DNA from: Pseudomonas triclosanedens
GTDB lineage: Bacteria > Pseudomonadota > Gammaproteobacteria > Pseudomonadales > Pseudomonadaceae
Assembly: GCF_026686735.1 (NCBI RefSeq)
Contig: NZ_CP113432.1
Span: forward strand, 1,922,001-1,986,000
Length of the DNA: 64,000 nucleotides
Direction of reading: 5' to 3'
Shown: positions 9,169 through 17,141 of the stretch, one piece after another
How positions within the stretch are numbered: position 1 is the first letter of the stretch
Layout of the letters: every line of letters starts with the position of its first letter
Translations under genes and position numbers: made by a program
Notes under the pieces: model-generated
The model's database searches: none
Told to the model about the DNA's origin: nothing
What the model saw: only the letters and a program-made list of their open reading frames with translations

Positions 9169-9654
9169 ATGGCCGATAGCAAATCTCCGACACGCAATGC
9201 CCATGCCCTCTCGATGCTCCAGGCGCTGCGCCGGCTGCAGCAGGCGGCCGAGGTGCACTCCAAGAGCCTGGGGCGCGATGGCGAGCTGACCCCGCTGCAC
9301 CTGCTGATCCTGCAGGTGGTGGAATTGGAGGGTGAAATTACCGCCGGTCAGTTGGCCAGGCATGTAGCCCTGTCTCAATCGTCGCTTTCCAGCGCGCTGG
9401 CGCGGCTGGAGAGCCGGGGATTGTTGAGCCGCCGCCGCGATGACGACGACCGCCGCAAGCAATGGCTCAGCCTGGAGGGCGAGGGCCAGCGGGCGTTGCG
9501 CAACGCGCCGGAACTGTTGCCCGAACATGCCCTGGAGCGCTTTGCCGGGCTGCCCGAATGGGAGCAGCACGCCATCCTCGCCGGGCTGCTGCGTGCCGCC
9601 GAACTGTTCGAAGCCCCGGAAGTCGGGGCGGAGCCGGAGGAGGAGGAATTCTGA
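9169..9654 (+). CDS. MarR family transcriptional regulator
   Basis: 161-residue winged-helix repressor of the MarR type. A helical dimerisation N-terminus leads to the recognition segment LARHVALSQSSLSSALARLE and the wing with basic SRRRDDDDRRKQW. The acidic C-terminal tail (EPEEEEF) is unusual but is probably just solvent-exposed. It is divergent from the NAGGN operon; in PAO1 (memory) a MarR gene occupies the same position, so an osmotic-stress regulatory role is plausible. It converges with the TauE/SafE gene, 3 bp separating the stops. No effector can be inferred. Confidence 0.88.
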   Translation: MADSKSPTRNAHALSMLQALRRLQQAAEVHSKSLGRDGELTPLHLLILQVVELEGEITAGQLARHVALSQSSLSSALARLESRGLLSRRRDDDDRRKQWLSLEGEGQRALRNAPELLPEHALERFAGLPEWEQHAILAGLLRAAELFEAPEVGAEPEEEEF

Positions 9655-9657
9655 GCC

Positions 9658-10407
9658 TCAGCCCAGCAGCTTCTGCGCGGCCAGCGACAGGCTGACCGCT
9701 ACCAGCATCATGGCGAACAGGCGCTGCAGGGTCTGCCCACCCAGGCGGACCGCCAGGCGATTGCCGAACAGCACTCCCAGCGCACCGCCCGCGGCGAGAC
9801 AGGCCAGCAGCGGCAGCGGCGGTTGCGCGTGGCTCAGGTAGAGCAGGAAGCCGCCGCCGGAGACCAGCGCGATCACCGCCATCGAGGTGGCCGTCGCCGC
9901 CAGCATCGACAGCGGCGTGAACCACAGCAGCCCCGGCACGATGAGGAAGCCGCCACCTACTCCCATCAGTCCCGAGAGCAATCCCACCGCCAGGCCGACG
10001 CCGAGCAACGGGCCGTTGCGCATCGGCTTGCCGACCTTGCGAGGTTGGCTGGAGCCTTGCCACATGCGCCACGCCGACCAGAGCACCAGCACGCAGAAGC
10101 CCACGATCAGCCACGAGTCCGGTACGTAGCGCCCCAGCCATTGGCCGGCGGCGTTGCCTGGCCAGCCGGTGATCACCAGCCAGAACAGCGGCCTCCAGGC
10201 CACTTGTCCCTGGCGTGCCCGGGGCACCGCGCCGACCGCAGCGGAAAGCGCCACGGCACCCAGGCTGACACCAATCGCGTCATGCAGCGGCAGGTGCAGG
10301 CTGAGCAGCAGCGGCAGCGCCACCAGCGAGCCGCCGGCACCGGTCAAACCGAGCAGCAGGCCGAGGATCAGGCCGATGGCGGAAGATTCCAGCAGTAGTG
10401 CATCCAT
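9658..10407 (-). CDS. TSUP (TauE/SafE) family membrane transporter
   Basis: 249 residues with about eight hydrophobic segments and the glycine-rich repeated motifs of the TSUP family (LLGLTGAGGSLVALP near the N-terminus, LSGLMGVGGGFLIVP in the second half). The two half-repeats show the usual internal duplication. Members export sulfite, sulfoacetate or other sulfur-containing organic anions, but some move unrelated substrates; nothing here fixes the substrate. It lies 53 bp after the mnmC gene on the same strand, separated by a strong inverted repeat, so it may not be co-transcribed. Confidence 0.85.
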   Translation of the reverse strand: MDALLLESSAIGLILGLLLGLTGAGGSLVALPLLLSLHLPLHDAIGVSLGAVALSAAVGAVPRARQGQVAWRPLFWLVITGWPGNAAGQWLGRYVPDSWLIVGFCVLVLWSAWRMWQGSSQPRKVGKPMRNGPLLGVGLAVGLLSGLMGVGGGFLIVPGLLWFTPLSMLAATATSMAVIALVSGGGFLLYLSHAQPPLPLLACLAAGGALGVLFGNRLAVRLGGQTLQRLFAMMLVAVSLSLAAQKLLG

Positions 10408-10431
10408 GTCGGTGGTCCGCTCTGGAAGCTT

Positions 10432-10454
10432 GTCGCGGCAGCGAGTGCCGCGAC
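10432..10454. terminator. Perfect hairpin between mnmC and the TSUP gene
   Basis: GTCGCGGCA and its complement TGCCGCGAC (9 bp each) are separated by a 5-nt loop, directly after the mnmC stop. There is no T-run on either strand, so it is either a weak or Rho-assisted terminator or an RNA-stability element. Confidence 0.5.
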
Positions 10455-10460
10455 TGATGA

Positions 10461-12428
10461 TCAGGAGGCGTTCTGCCCGCGCACGACTTCGCGCAGGAAG
10501 AATCGGTTCGGATGGCAGGCCTCGGCGACGGAGCGCGGCAATGGCAGCGGTTCGTCGTCCAGCCAGGCGGCCAGCAGTTCGCCGGCCAGCGGGGCGGTCA
10601 CCAGCCCGCGCGAGCCGTGGGCACTGTTGAGGTACAGGCCGTCGAGCCAGGGGCAGGGCGTGTCCGGCACCTGCCGGGCATCCTTGCCGAGGATGGCGTA
10701 GGCCTTGGCGAAGGCGGCGCGCTCGGCCAGCGGGCCAACCAGCGGCAGGTAGTCCGGCGTGGTGCAGCGGAACGCCGCGCGGCCTTCCAGGGTTGCCGGA
10801 TCCAGCGTGGCGACGCCCAGGCGCTGGCCCAAGTCCGGGGAAATCTCCGCCAGCAACTCCAGATTGCCCAGGTGTTCTTCCAGCGATGGCTCGGTATCCG
10901 TGCGCTTGAAGTCGAAACTGGCGCCGAGTGTATGCTCGCCGCCGCGTGCCGGTGCGACGTAGCCCTCGGCGCAGACTACGGTACGCAGCGCCTCGCTCGT
11001 GGCGGTTGCCGGCAGGCGGGTGATCTGCCCGCGAATGCGCTTGAGCGGCAGGCTGCTGGCGCCCTCGAAGTCACGCACCTGGGCGGCGGTGGCGAGGATG
11101 GCGACCGGCGCGGCGGCCAGTTTCTCATCGCCGTGCCAGGCGCTCCAGCCGTCGGCATCGCGTTGCAGGCGGACCTGCCGGCCAGTCACCACGCGGATGT
11201 TCGGATGCTGTGCCAGCAGACGGCAGAGTGCCGGCGGGTGCACCCAGCCGGCTTCGGGGAAAAACAGCCCGCCGGCTGGCAGGCCGACTCCGGCGACGGC
11301 TTGGGCCGCGCTCTGGTCGAGCACGCGCAGCAGCGATGCGGGGAAGGCGGCGGCCAGTTGCGCCTGGCGCTGTGTCTCGGTCTCGTCGAAGCCCAGTTGC
11401 AGCACGCCGCAGGCCGACCATTGCGTGCCTGCCTGCAGGCGCTCGATCAGCCGGCGAGTGTGGCCGAAGCCGCTGATGATCAGCCGCGACAGCGCCGTGC
11501 CGTGGGCGGAGAGCTTGAGGTAGAGCACACCTTGCGGATTGCCCGAGGCCTCCTCGGCCAGCGCGCCATGTCGTTCGATCAGCGTCACCTGCCAGCCGCG
11601 CGCGGCGAGGCTCGCTGCACTGGCGCAGCCGGCCATGCCGCCGCCGATCACCAGTGCCGTGCGTGGCCCCTTCGGGCGGGCGGGGCGGGCATACCAGGGT
11701 TTGCCTGTCGGTTGTTCGCTGCCGGTGTATTCGCCCTGCGACATTTCCCATTTCTTGCCGAAACCGGGTGTCCGGCGGATGACGAAGCCGGCTGCAATCA
11801 GCCCGCGGCGGACGAAGCCGGCGCTGGTGAAGGTGGCCAGGGTCGTGCCCGGCGCCGAGAGGCGGGCCAGTTCGGCGAACAGCGCGTCGGTCCACATCTC
11901 GGGGTTCTTCGCCGGCGAGAAACCATCGAGGAACCAGGCGTCGATACGTGCGTCCAGTTCCGGCAGTGTTTCCAGTACATCGCCCACCAGCAGGGTCAGG
12001 ACCACGCGGCCGCCGGCGAAGACAAAGCGCTGGAAGCCGGGATTGACCGCTACATACTGCGCCAGCAACTGCCGCGACCAGGGCAGCAGCTCCGGCCACA
12101 GAGCCAGGGCGCGGTGCAGGTCGTCCGGCGCTACCGGGAACTTCTCCACGCTGACGAAGTGCAGCCGCGCATCCGCCGGGGCCAGCTCCTCGAAGCGTTG
12201 CCAGGTGCAGAGGAAGTTCAGCCCGGTGCCGAAGCCGGTCTCGCCGATGCACAGGCGGCCGCCGGCGGGCAGCGCGGCAAAGCGTTCGGCCAGGCGGTTG
12301 CCATCGAGGAATACGTGGCGCGTTTCGTCGATGCCGGAGGCGCGGGAAAAGTACACGTCGCCGTAGGTTCGGGACGTAGGCTGGCCGTTCTCGTCCCAGT
12401 CGATCTGGGCACTGTGGATATCAGGCAT
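10461..12428 (-). CDS. mnmC: Bifunctional tRNA mnm5s2U34 biosynthesis protein MnmC
   Basis: 655 residues from the ATG at 12428. The N-terminal ~235 residues are the SAM-dependent methyltransferase (MnmD part) with the glycine-rich motif GETGFGTGLNF. The C-terminal ~390 residues are the FAD-dependent oxidoreductase (MnmC1 part) starting with dinucleotide fold VIGGGMAGCASA. The enzyme removes the carboxymethyl group from cmnm5s2U34 of tRNA and methylates the product to mnm5s2U34, tuning wobble decoding. The chosen start gives the family's usual length and N-terminus (MPDIHSAQIDW). A longer frame to 12611 would run into the divergent polyphosphate kinase gene and lacks family sequence. Confidence 0.93.
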   Translation of the reverse strand: MPDIHSAQIDWDENGQPTSRTYGDVYFSRASGIDETRHVFLDGNRLAERFAALPAGGRLCIGETGFGTGLNFLCTWQRFEELAPADARLHFVSVEKFPVAPDDLHRALALWPELLPWSRQLLAQYVAVNPGFQRFVFAGGRVVLTLLVGDVLETLPELDARIDAWFLDGFSPAKNPEMWTDALFAELARLSAPGTTLATFTSAGFVRRGLIAAGFVIRRTPGFGKKWEMSQGEYTGSEQPTGKPWYARPARPKGPRTALVIGGGMAGCASAASLAARGWQVTLIERHGALAEEASGNPQGVLYLKLSAHGTALSRLIISGFGHTRRLIERLQAGTQWSACGVLQLGFDETETQRQAQLAAAFPASLLRVLDQSAAQAVAGVGLPAGGLFFPEAGWVHPPALCRLLAQHPNIRVVTGRQVRLQRDADGWSAWHGDEKLAAAPVAILATAAQVRDFEGASSLPLKRIRGQITRLPATATSEALRTVVCAEGYVAPARGGEHTLGASFDFKRTDTEPSLEEHLGNLELLAEISPDLGQRLGVATLDPATLEGRAAFRCTTPDYLPLVGPLAERAAFAKAYAILGKDARQVPDTPCPWLDGLYLNSAHGSRGLVTAPLAGELLAAWLDDEPLPLPRSVAEACHPNRFFLREVVRGQNAS

Positions 12429-12584
12429 GTGATGCGGGTTGGCAGTGAAACGAAGGCGGCAGTTTAGCCGATCCTCCGCACAGACAGCCTGCGTCACATC
12501 CGCTACCTTGTAGAGATTTAGCAGTCTGAATCGGGTGTTCCTGCCGCGCCGGAGCATCGTCAGATTCACTTCAGGGAGAGGTGC

Positions 12585-14078
12585 ATGTTCGAGTCCGCCG
12601 AAATCGGTCATTCCATCGACAAGGAAACCTACGAGAAGGAAGTCATCGTCCTGCGCGAGGCGCTGCTTGAAGCCCAGTACGAGCTCAAGCAGCAGTCGCG
12701 CTTCCCGGTGATCATCCTGATCAATGGCATCGAGGGCGCCGGCAAGGGCGAGACGGTCAAGCTGCTCAACGAATGGATGGATCCACGCCTGATCCAGGTG
12801 GAGAGCTTCCTGCTGCCGAGCGACGAGGAGCTGTCACGGCCTTCCCAGTGGCGCTTCTGGCGCCGCCTGCCGCCCAAGGGACGGATCGGCATCTTCTTCG
12901 GCAACTGGTACAGCCAGATGCTTTACGCGCGGGTCTCCGGCGAGATCAAGGACAGCCGCCTGGACGTCGCCATCAATGCAGCCGAGCGTTTCGAGCGGAT
13001 GCTCTGCGACGAGGGCGCGCTGATCTTCAAGTTCTGGTTCCACCTGTCCAAGAAGCAGCTCAAGGAGCGGCTCAAGGCGCTGGAAAGCGACCCGCAGCGT
13101 AGCTGGCAGCTCAGTGAGGTGGACTGGAAGCAGAGCGAGGTCTACGACAAGTTCGTGCGCTATGGCGAGCGCGTGCTGCGCCGCACCAGCCGCGACTATG
13201 CGCCCTGGTACATCGTCGAGGGCGCCGAGGAACGCTACCGCAGCCTGACGGTGGGCCGCACCATCCTCGAAGGCTTGCAGGCTGCGCTCAAGCTCAAGGC
13301 CCGGCCCACGCCGCAGCCGCACGCGGCGCCGCTGGTCTCCAGCCTGGACAACAAGGGGCTGCTCGGTGCGCTGGACCTCACTCTGAGCCTGGACAAGGAC
13401 CAGTACAAGGAACAACTGGCCAAGGAGCAGGCGCGCCTGGCTACGCTGATGCGCGACAAGCGCTTCCGCAGCCACTCGCTGATCGCCGTGTTCGAGGGCA
13501 ATGACGCCGCCGGCAAGGGTGGCGCCATCCGCCGCGTGACCGATGCGCTGGACCCCCGGCAGTATCGCATCGTGCCGATCGCCGCGCCGACCGAGGAAGA
13601 GCGCGCGCAACCTTACCTGTGGCGCTTCTGGCGGCATATCCCGGCACGCCGGCAGTTCACCATCTTCGACCGTTCCTGGTATGGCCGCGTGCTGGTGGAG
13701 CGTGTCGAGGGGTTCGCCTCGGATGCCGACTGGCTGCGTGCCTATGCCGAGATCAACGACTTCGAGGAGCAGTTGGTGGACTTCGGCATCGTCCTGGTGA
13801 AGTTCTGGCTGTCCATCGACCAGGAGACCCAACTGGAACGCTTCAAGGAGCGTGAGTCGATTCCGTTCAAGCGCTTCAAGATCACCGAGGAGGACTGGCG
13901 CAACCGCGACAAGTGGGACCTCTACGTTGACGCGGTGGGCGACATGGTCGACCGCACCAGCACGGAGATCGCGCCCTGGACTCTGGTGGAGGCGAACGAC
14001 AAGCGGTTTGCGCGGGTTAAGGTGCTGCGCACCATCAACGATGCGCTGGAAGCGGCCTACGCGAAGAAGAAGGGCTGA
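12585..14078 (+). CDS. pap: Polyphosphate:AMP phosphotransferase (class II PPK2)
   Basis: 497 residues made of two fused PPK2 domains (about 20-245 and 265-490). It transfers phosphate from polyphosphate to AMP, giving ADP, in the cytoplasm. Both halves keep a Walker A-like loop (NGIEGAGKGE; EGNDAAGKGG). Only the second keeps the lid/Walker B motif DRSWYGR; the first has GNWYSQM at that point. The C-terminal half is therefore probably the catalytic one and the N-terminal half structural, as described for this class. A strong GGGAGAGG precedes the ATG by 4 bp. It is divergent from mnmC, sharing a 156-bp promoter region. Confidence 0.92.
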   Translation: MFESAEIGHSIDKETYEKEVIVLREALLEAQYELKQQSRFPVIILINGIEGAGKGETVKLLNEWMDPRLIQVESFLLPSDEELSRPSQWRFWRRLPPKGRIGIFFGNWYSQMLYARVSGEIKDSRLDVAINAAERFERMLCDEGALIFKFWFHLSKKQLKERLKALESDPQRSWQLSEVDWKQSEVYDKFVRYGERVLRRTSRDYAPWYIVEGAEERYRSLTVGRTILEGLQAALKLKARPTPQPHAAPLVSSLDNKGLLGALDLTLSLDKDQYKEQLAKEQARLATLMRDKRFRSHSLIAVFEGNDAAGKGGAIRRVTDALDPRQYRIVPIAAPTEEERAQPYLWRFWRHIPARRQFTIFDRSWYGRVLVERVEGFASDADWLRAYAEINDFEEQLVDFGIVLVKFWLSIDQETQLERFKERESIPFKRFKITEEDWRNRDKWDLYVDAVGDMVDRTSTEIAPWTLVEANDKRFARVKVLRTINDALEAAYAKKKG

Positions 14079-14100
14079 GGCCCTGGCCGCAGGCTTGCTT

Positions 14101-14238
14101 GAGCGCGGGCAAGCCGCGCTCCGGCGAAGGCATCGAATGCCGCTATCGAGCTCCGCCGCAGGATGGGTGGAGCTTGCTCAGTGGCCAAGAGCGGGGCTCC
14201 TGGCGCGGGCGGCGTCCTTCGCTGGGGGCTTGCCCGCG
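14101..14238. repeat. REPIN-like inverted repeat pair in the pap-lapD gap
   Basis: Between the convergent pap and lapD genes lies a hairpin GAGCGCGG-GCAAG-CCGCGCTC (14101-14121). Its core CGCGGGCAAGCC is repeated in exact inverted orientation as GGCTTGCCCGCG at 14227-14238, about 110 bp away. Two REP-type units facing each other is the REPIN layout of Pseudomonas, and GGGGGCTTGCCC resembles published Pseudomonas REP cores. No T-run follows. Confidence 0.5.
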
Positions 14239-14264
14239 GTCCATCGGTACCGTCCGACGCAGGG

Positions 14265-16220
14265 CTAGGTTCCGGCTTTCTGCGATGGCTTCGGCGCCCC
14301 TACCAGCCGTCCCATCGCCCCGGCGATCCCCATTTCCCGCAGCACCCGCAGTTCCCCGTCGGTTTCCACCATCTCCGCGATCAACGGCAGGTCGATGCTG
14401 TTCGCCGCGCGGAATACCGCTTCGATGAACAGGCGCTTGTCGTTGTCCTGGTCGATGGCGCGGATGTAGCTGCCGTCGATCTTCAGGTAGGCCAGCCCCA
14501 GGCGGGTGAGGTTGCCGATCAGGCTGAAGCGGCCGCCGAAATGCTGCAGGCCGAGTTTGCAGCCAGTGTCCTGCACTGCCTGGCTCAGGCGTTCCAGTTC
14601 CGCGGGGGGCGGCAGGTAGCGCTCGTCCACCTCCAGGATCATCAACTGCGCTTGCTCAGGATGCGCGCGCAGTACCTCGAACAGTTGGCGCAGCGGTTCG
14701 GCGCTGCGCACGGTTTCGGCGGAGAGCGACAACGCCAGTGGCGAGGGGTGCCGCGCGAGGTGGGCGAGGGCGTGTTCGAGCATCGCCAGGTCGAAGCGGG
14801 CAGACCAGCCGAAACGTTCTATCCACGGCAGGAACTGCCCGGCGGCCACGGCTTCGCCCTTCGGGTCGAGCAGGCGGGCGAGGACCTTCTGGTGCAGCAA
14901 CTCGCCATGCTCGGCGCAGGCGCGGACTGGCTGGAACCATAGCTGGAGCTTGCCCTTCTGCAACGCATCGTCGAGCCAGTCGCGCCAGGCGCGGGAATCC
15001 TGTGCCGGTTGCACGCCTGAGTTGTCCAGGCGTTGCCAGAAGCGCGTGCTGGAACTTTGCGCCTGCGCCAGCGCCTGGTCGGCGCGGGAGAGGATGCTGG
15101 CCGGCGATTCGCCGGGACGGAATGCCGCCAGCCCCAGATGTGCCACTGGGGTGCAGTCGCTGGCGCCGGTGCCGCGCAGGTTTTCCAGAGACGCGCTCAG
15201 TTCTTCGGCGAGCTGCTCGGCGCCGGCGCTGTCCAGGCCCGGGGCGAGCAGGGTGAACTCGCCGCCTCGGCTGCGCGCGGCCAGCCAGTCGGGGGTGCCG
15301 TGCTGCTGGCGCTCGCGTTCCAGCAGTTCGGCCACGTCTCGGATCAGTGCGTCGGTGCGCTGCCCGCCCAGGCGCTGGTTGAGCCCGGCCAGGTCGTTCA
15401 ACCGCAACAGCAGCAGGTAGCCGGCGGCGTTCTGTTCGGTGGGCGAGAGCTGCGCATCCAGCCGGGCGTCGAACAGGCGGCGGTTGGCCAGGCCCGAGAG
15501 AGCGTCCTGGTAGGCTTCCTCACGCAGTTTTTCGCTGCGGGTGGCCTCTTCGGCAAACAGCGCCTTGAGCTTGTCGACCATCTGGTTCATGGCCTGCACC
15601 ACGCGCTTGAGCTCCGGCGTGCGCGGTTCCCTGGGCAAGGTGAGGAATTCTCGGCGGGTGATGGCCTGGGCCTGCTGGACCATCTGCTCCAGCGGCTTGA
15701 GCTGGGTGCGCAGCAGCCAACCGCCGAGCACGGCGCTGACCAGCCCGCAAACCAGCAGCCAGGCCAGGCTGCCCAGCGCGCCGTCCCATAGCTTGGCCAG
15801 CGCGAACTGTGGATGGCTGACCACTTCGACCCGCGCGGCCTGTTCCCAGCCGCGCATGATCAGCGCGTCGCCGCCCTGGGCCTTGAGGTTCACCAGGCGG
15901 GCGAACCAGTGCGGCACCTGGTCTGACTGGGTGCTGGTGTCGCGTTCGACGATCACCTTGCCCTCGGGAATGCTGACCACGCGGATGGTGGCGAAGTAGC
16001 CGGAGTCGAAGATCGAGCTGACCATCAGTTCGATCATCGCCGGGTCGTCGACATGCGGCGTCAGCGACAGGCCAAGCGCGGTGGCGGCGTCCTGGGCGTG
16101 GGAGCGAAGCTGGCTGATCATCTGCTCGCGGGAGCTTTCCAGGCTGGCGGCGAAGCTGCCGGCGAAGGCCACTACGAGGAACAGGCAGATTGCCAGGAAC
16201 AGTTGCTTGAGCAATGACAT
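14265..16220 (-). CDS. lapD: LapD-type c-di-GMP receptor (degenerate GGDEF-EAL)
   Basis: 651 residues: an N-terminal membrane segment (about 5-25), periplasmic sensor domain (about 26-150), second membrane segment (about 153-172), HAMP-like linker, degenerate GGDEF domain (RGGEF in place of GGDEF) and degenerate EAL domain (KVLAR in place of EALLR). LapD is enzymatically inactive. On binding c-di-GMP through its EAL domain it sequesters the protease LapG in the periplasm, keeping large adhesins on the cell surface. It follows lapG by 11 bp on the same strand, the conserved arrangement. The adhesin itself is not in the window. Confidence 0.92.
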   Translation of the reverse strand: MSLLKQLFLAICLFLVVAFAGSFAASLESSREQMISQLRSHAQDAATALGLSLTPHVDDPAMIELMVSSIFDSGYFATIRVVSIPEGKVIVERDTSTQSDQVPHWFARLVNLKAQGGDALIMRGWEQAARVEVVSHPQFALAKLWDGALGSLAWLLVCGLVSAVLGGWLLRTQLKPLEQMVQQAQAITRREFLTLPREPRTPELKRVVQAMNQMVDKLKALFAEEATRSEKLREEAYQDALSGLANRRLFDARLDAQLSPTEQNAAGYLLLLRLNDLAGLNQRLGGQRTDALIRDVAELLERERQQHGTPDWLAARSRGGEFTLLAPGLDSAGAEQLAEELSASLENLRGTGASDCTPVAHLGLAAFRPGESPASILSRADQALAQAQSSSTRFWQRLDNSGVQPAQDSRAWRDWLDDALQKGKLQLWFQPVRACAEHGELLHQKVLARLLDPKGEAVAAGQFLPWIERFGWSARFDLAMLEHALAHLARHPSPLALSLSAETVRSAEPLRQLFEVLRAHPEQAQLMILEVDERYLPPPAELERLSQAVQDTGCKLGLQHFGGRFSLIGNLTRLGLAYLKIDGSYIRAIDQDNDKRLFIEAVFRAANSIDLPLIAEMVETDGELRVLREMGIAGAMGRLVGAPKPSQKAGT

Positions 16221-16231
16221 GCCGGGTTCTC

Positions 16232-16933
16232 CTATCGCATCTCGTCGAGGTCAATGCCCTCGGCGCGCATCTTGGTCAACAGGTCCTGCCAGCGCGACAG
16301 CTTCTTGCTGTCGCCGGTGCGCTTGCCGCCGTTGGGGCCGGGCAGCCACAGCCCTTCGGCGTTGAAGGCGTAGACGGGCAGGAGGTCCTTGCGCTGGGAG
16401 GCGGGCTTGATCTGCGGGATCAGGTTGTCCAGTACCAGCGGTTCGGCGGTGGGCGAGGCGTAGTAGGTGAGCACCATGTGCGCCTGGTTCTGTTGCAGCG
16501 CCTTGACGTAGGTGATGCGCAGCTTGTCGCTGGCGACGCCGAGACGGCGCAGGGTGACGAACTTGGCGATGGAGTAATCCTCGCAGTCCCCTGCGCCCTT
16601 GTAGAGCGCTTCGATCGGTGTCGCCCAGTAATCCTCCTGGTGCCAGACGGTGCGGTCGTCGGTGAATACCAGGGCGCCGTTGAAGAAGGCATTCACGGCC
16701 TTGAGCTTGGCGGCTTCGTCGAGGTTTTCGCTGGAGTCGATCAGGCGGCCCCAGTCCTGGATACGGGTCTTCGCAGGACCAAGGTTGCCGTAGCGTTGCT
16801 CGGCGTTTCTGAGGATGGCATCGAAATTCCAGGCGGCGGTGGCGGTCAGCGCCAGGAGCAGCAGCAAAAGCACGCCGGCCCGCAGACGCAGCGGGCTGGC
16901 GAACAGCCTTCGGGCTCCTCGGGATGGCTGCAT
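16232..16933 (-). CDS. lapG: LapG-type periplasmic cysteine protease
   Basis: 233-residue bacterial transglutaminase-like cysteine protease. A basic N-terminus precedes a hydrophobic export segment (about 17-36). Catalytic Cys is in GDCEDYSIAKF, the His in AHMVLTYY and the Asp in LVLDNLIP, in the usual Cys-His-Asp order. LapG cleaves the N-terminal retention module of LapA/CdrA-type adhesins, releasing cells from biofilm when c-di-GMP is low; LapD holds it inactive when c-di-GMP is high. Family members need calcium. First gene of the lapG-lapD pair, divergent from the RND pump operon. Confidence 0.92.
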   Translation of the reverse strand: MQPSRGARRLFASPLRLRAGVLLLLLLALTATAAWNFDAILRNAEQRYGNLGPAKTRIQDWGRLIDSSENLDEAAKLKAVNAFFNGALVFTDDRTVWHQEDYWATPIEALYKGAGDCEDYSIAKFVTLRRLGVASDKLRITYVKALQQNQAHMVLTYYASPTAEPLVLDNLIPQIKPASQRKDLLPVYAFNAEGLWLPGPNGGKRTGDSKKLSRWQDLLTKMRAEGIDLDEMR

Positions 16934-17041
16934 CGCCAGCGCTCCATGTGGAATGAGTGGAGTCTAGGCGGTCCGTGAAAACTTGCGCCGGCAACTCGCC
17001 AGCGACCTCCGGGCCGCTGCTGACGGGGCCTGTGGCGAAAC

Positions 17042-17095
17042 TGTCAGGATTGTCATTTAAGGGTCAGCGTGGGGTCCCGGGTGCTGGCCTATAAA
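17042..17095 (+). promoter_or_regulatory. Candidate promoter and response-regulator site upstream of the RND operon
   Basis: Two direct TGTCA repeats (17042-17046 and 17051-17055) and a weaker GGTCA (17062-17066) are spaced 9 and 11 bp apart, the layout expected for an OmpR-type regulator such as the one encoded at the end of this operon. A TATAAA sequence at 17090-17095 could be the -10 element, 47 bp before the adaptor ATG. No good -35 is visible, consistent with activator dependence. Inference only. Confidence 0.35.
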
Positions 17096-17141
17096 CGCAG
17101 GATGTGGCCCTTGTGGCCGGACCAGGCGTAGGGAGAGCGGG

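Noticed and set aside
12429..12611. Longer mnmC start
   Set aside because: The added 61 codons show no family sequence and would overlap the divergent pap gene.
17040..17056. PHO-box reading of CTGTCAG...TTGTCAT upstream of the RND operon
   Set aside because: The two units are spaced 9 bp apart, not the 11-bp period of PHO boxes, and the operon has its own response regulator.
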